From positions 1-64,000 of the forward strand of contig JBBQXK010000016.1 in NCBI GenBank assembly GCA_038209775.1: a DNA stretch of 64,000 nt. The letters run 5' to 3'. Position numbers and translations under genes: made by a program. This DNA comes from JBBQXK01 sp038209775. Its GTDB lineage: Bacteria > Pseudomonadota > Alphaproteobacteria > Rhodobacterales > Rhodobacteraceae. The stretch's first letter is position 1. Every line of letters begins with the position of its first letter. Below are positions 63,999 to 64,000 of this stretch, piece after piece. The notes beneath the pieces were generated by a model. That model worked only from the letters and a program-made list of their open reading frames with translations, was not told the origin of the DNA and ran no database searches.

Positions 63999-64000
63999 CT

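Overview
The window looks like chromosomal DNA of a GC-rich alphaproteobacterium of the Rhodobacterales (Rhodobacter/Paracoccus/Ruegeria-like). The pointers are the EF-Tu tail, the TauR/Tpa/Xsc taurine module with SoeABC, an NDUFS4-type complex I protein, a DUF2125 protein and N-terminally extended PstC and PstA. No rRNA, tRNA, CRISPR array or intact insertion sequence was seen.

Layout. (1) 0-0.15 kb: 3' end of tuf and its terminator. (2) 0.16-10.1 kb: an intact sugar-acid locus with a putative tetronate (threonate/erythronate) pathway (OtnC, OtnK, LtnD, a second HIBADH-type dehydrogenase, an extended SDR and a classical SDR), a LacI regulator and a FrcBCA-like sugar ABC transporter. Related 14-bp palindromes lie in both divergent promoter regions, so the LacI protein probably controls the whole set. 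(3) 10.1-17.9 kb: eight consecutive decayed genes (epimerase, response regulator, histidine kinase, sugar-binding protein, two-domain ATPase, two permeases, SMP-30 lactonase) carrying nonsense codons, frameshifts and deletions. (4) 18.0-27.0 kb: a CocE/NonD hydrolase, a peptide-type ABC transporter with fused ATPases, and a convergent class II aldolase/esterase pair. (5) 27.1-34.7 kb: a receiver-like protein, a cold-shock protein and the PHO-boxed pstSCAB-phoU-phoB operon. (6) 34.7-36.5 kb: one visibly AT-rich orphan gene and a dienelactone hydrolase. (7) 36.8-38.3 kb: nrdR-ribD. (8) 38.4-55.1 kb: a complete taurine dissimilation locus. (9) 55.2-64.0 kb: housekeeping and hypothetical genes including uvrB, a GAPDH paralogue and a putative GH75-like lipoprotein.

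How the taurine locus works. TauABC imports taurine. Tpa transaminates it to sulfoacetaldehyde. Xsc cleaves that to acetyl phosphate and sulfite. Pta makes acetyl-CoA, or AckA makes acetate and ATP. Sulfite is either exported by the TSUP protein (TauE/TauZ type) or oxidised by the membrane molybdoenzyme SoeABC. All ten catabolic, transport and regulatory genes from tpa to soeC lie on the minus strand in one run, divergent from tauABC. The shared promoter region holds two direct repeats resembling the TauR operator.

Most notable observations: the taurine-to-sulfate run with its operator; a TauC permease with an Ig/cadherin-like insert; two back-to-back palindromes inside the 3' end of soeA; the eight-gene graveyard beside an intact transporter of the same class; the four LacI-type operators; and a G/C-rich repeat found only between convergent genes.
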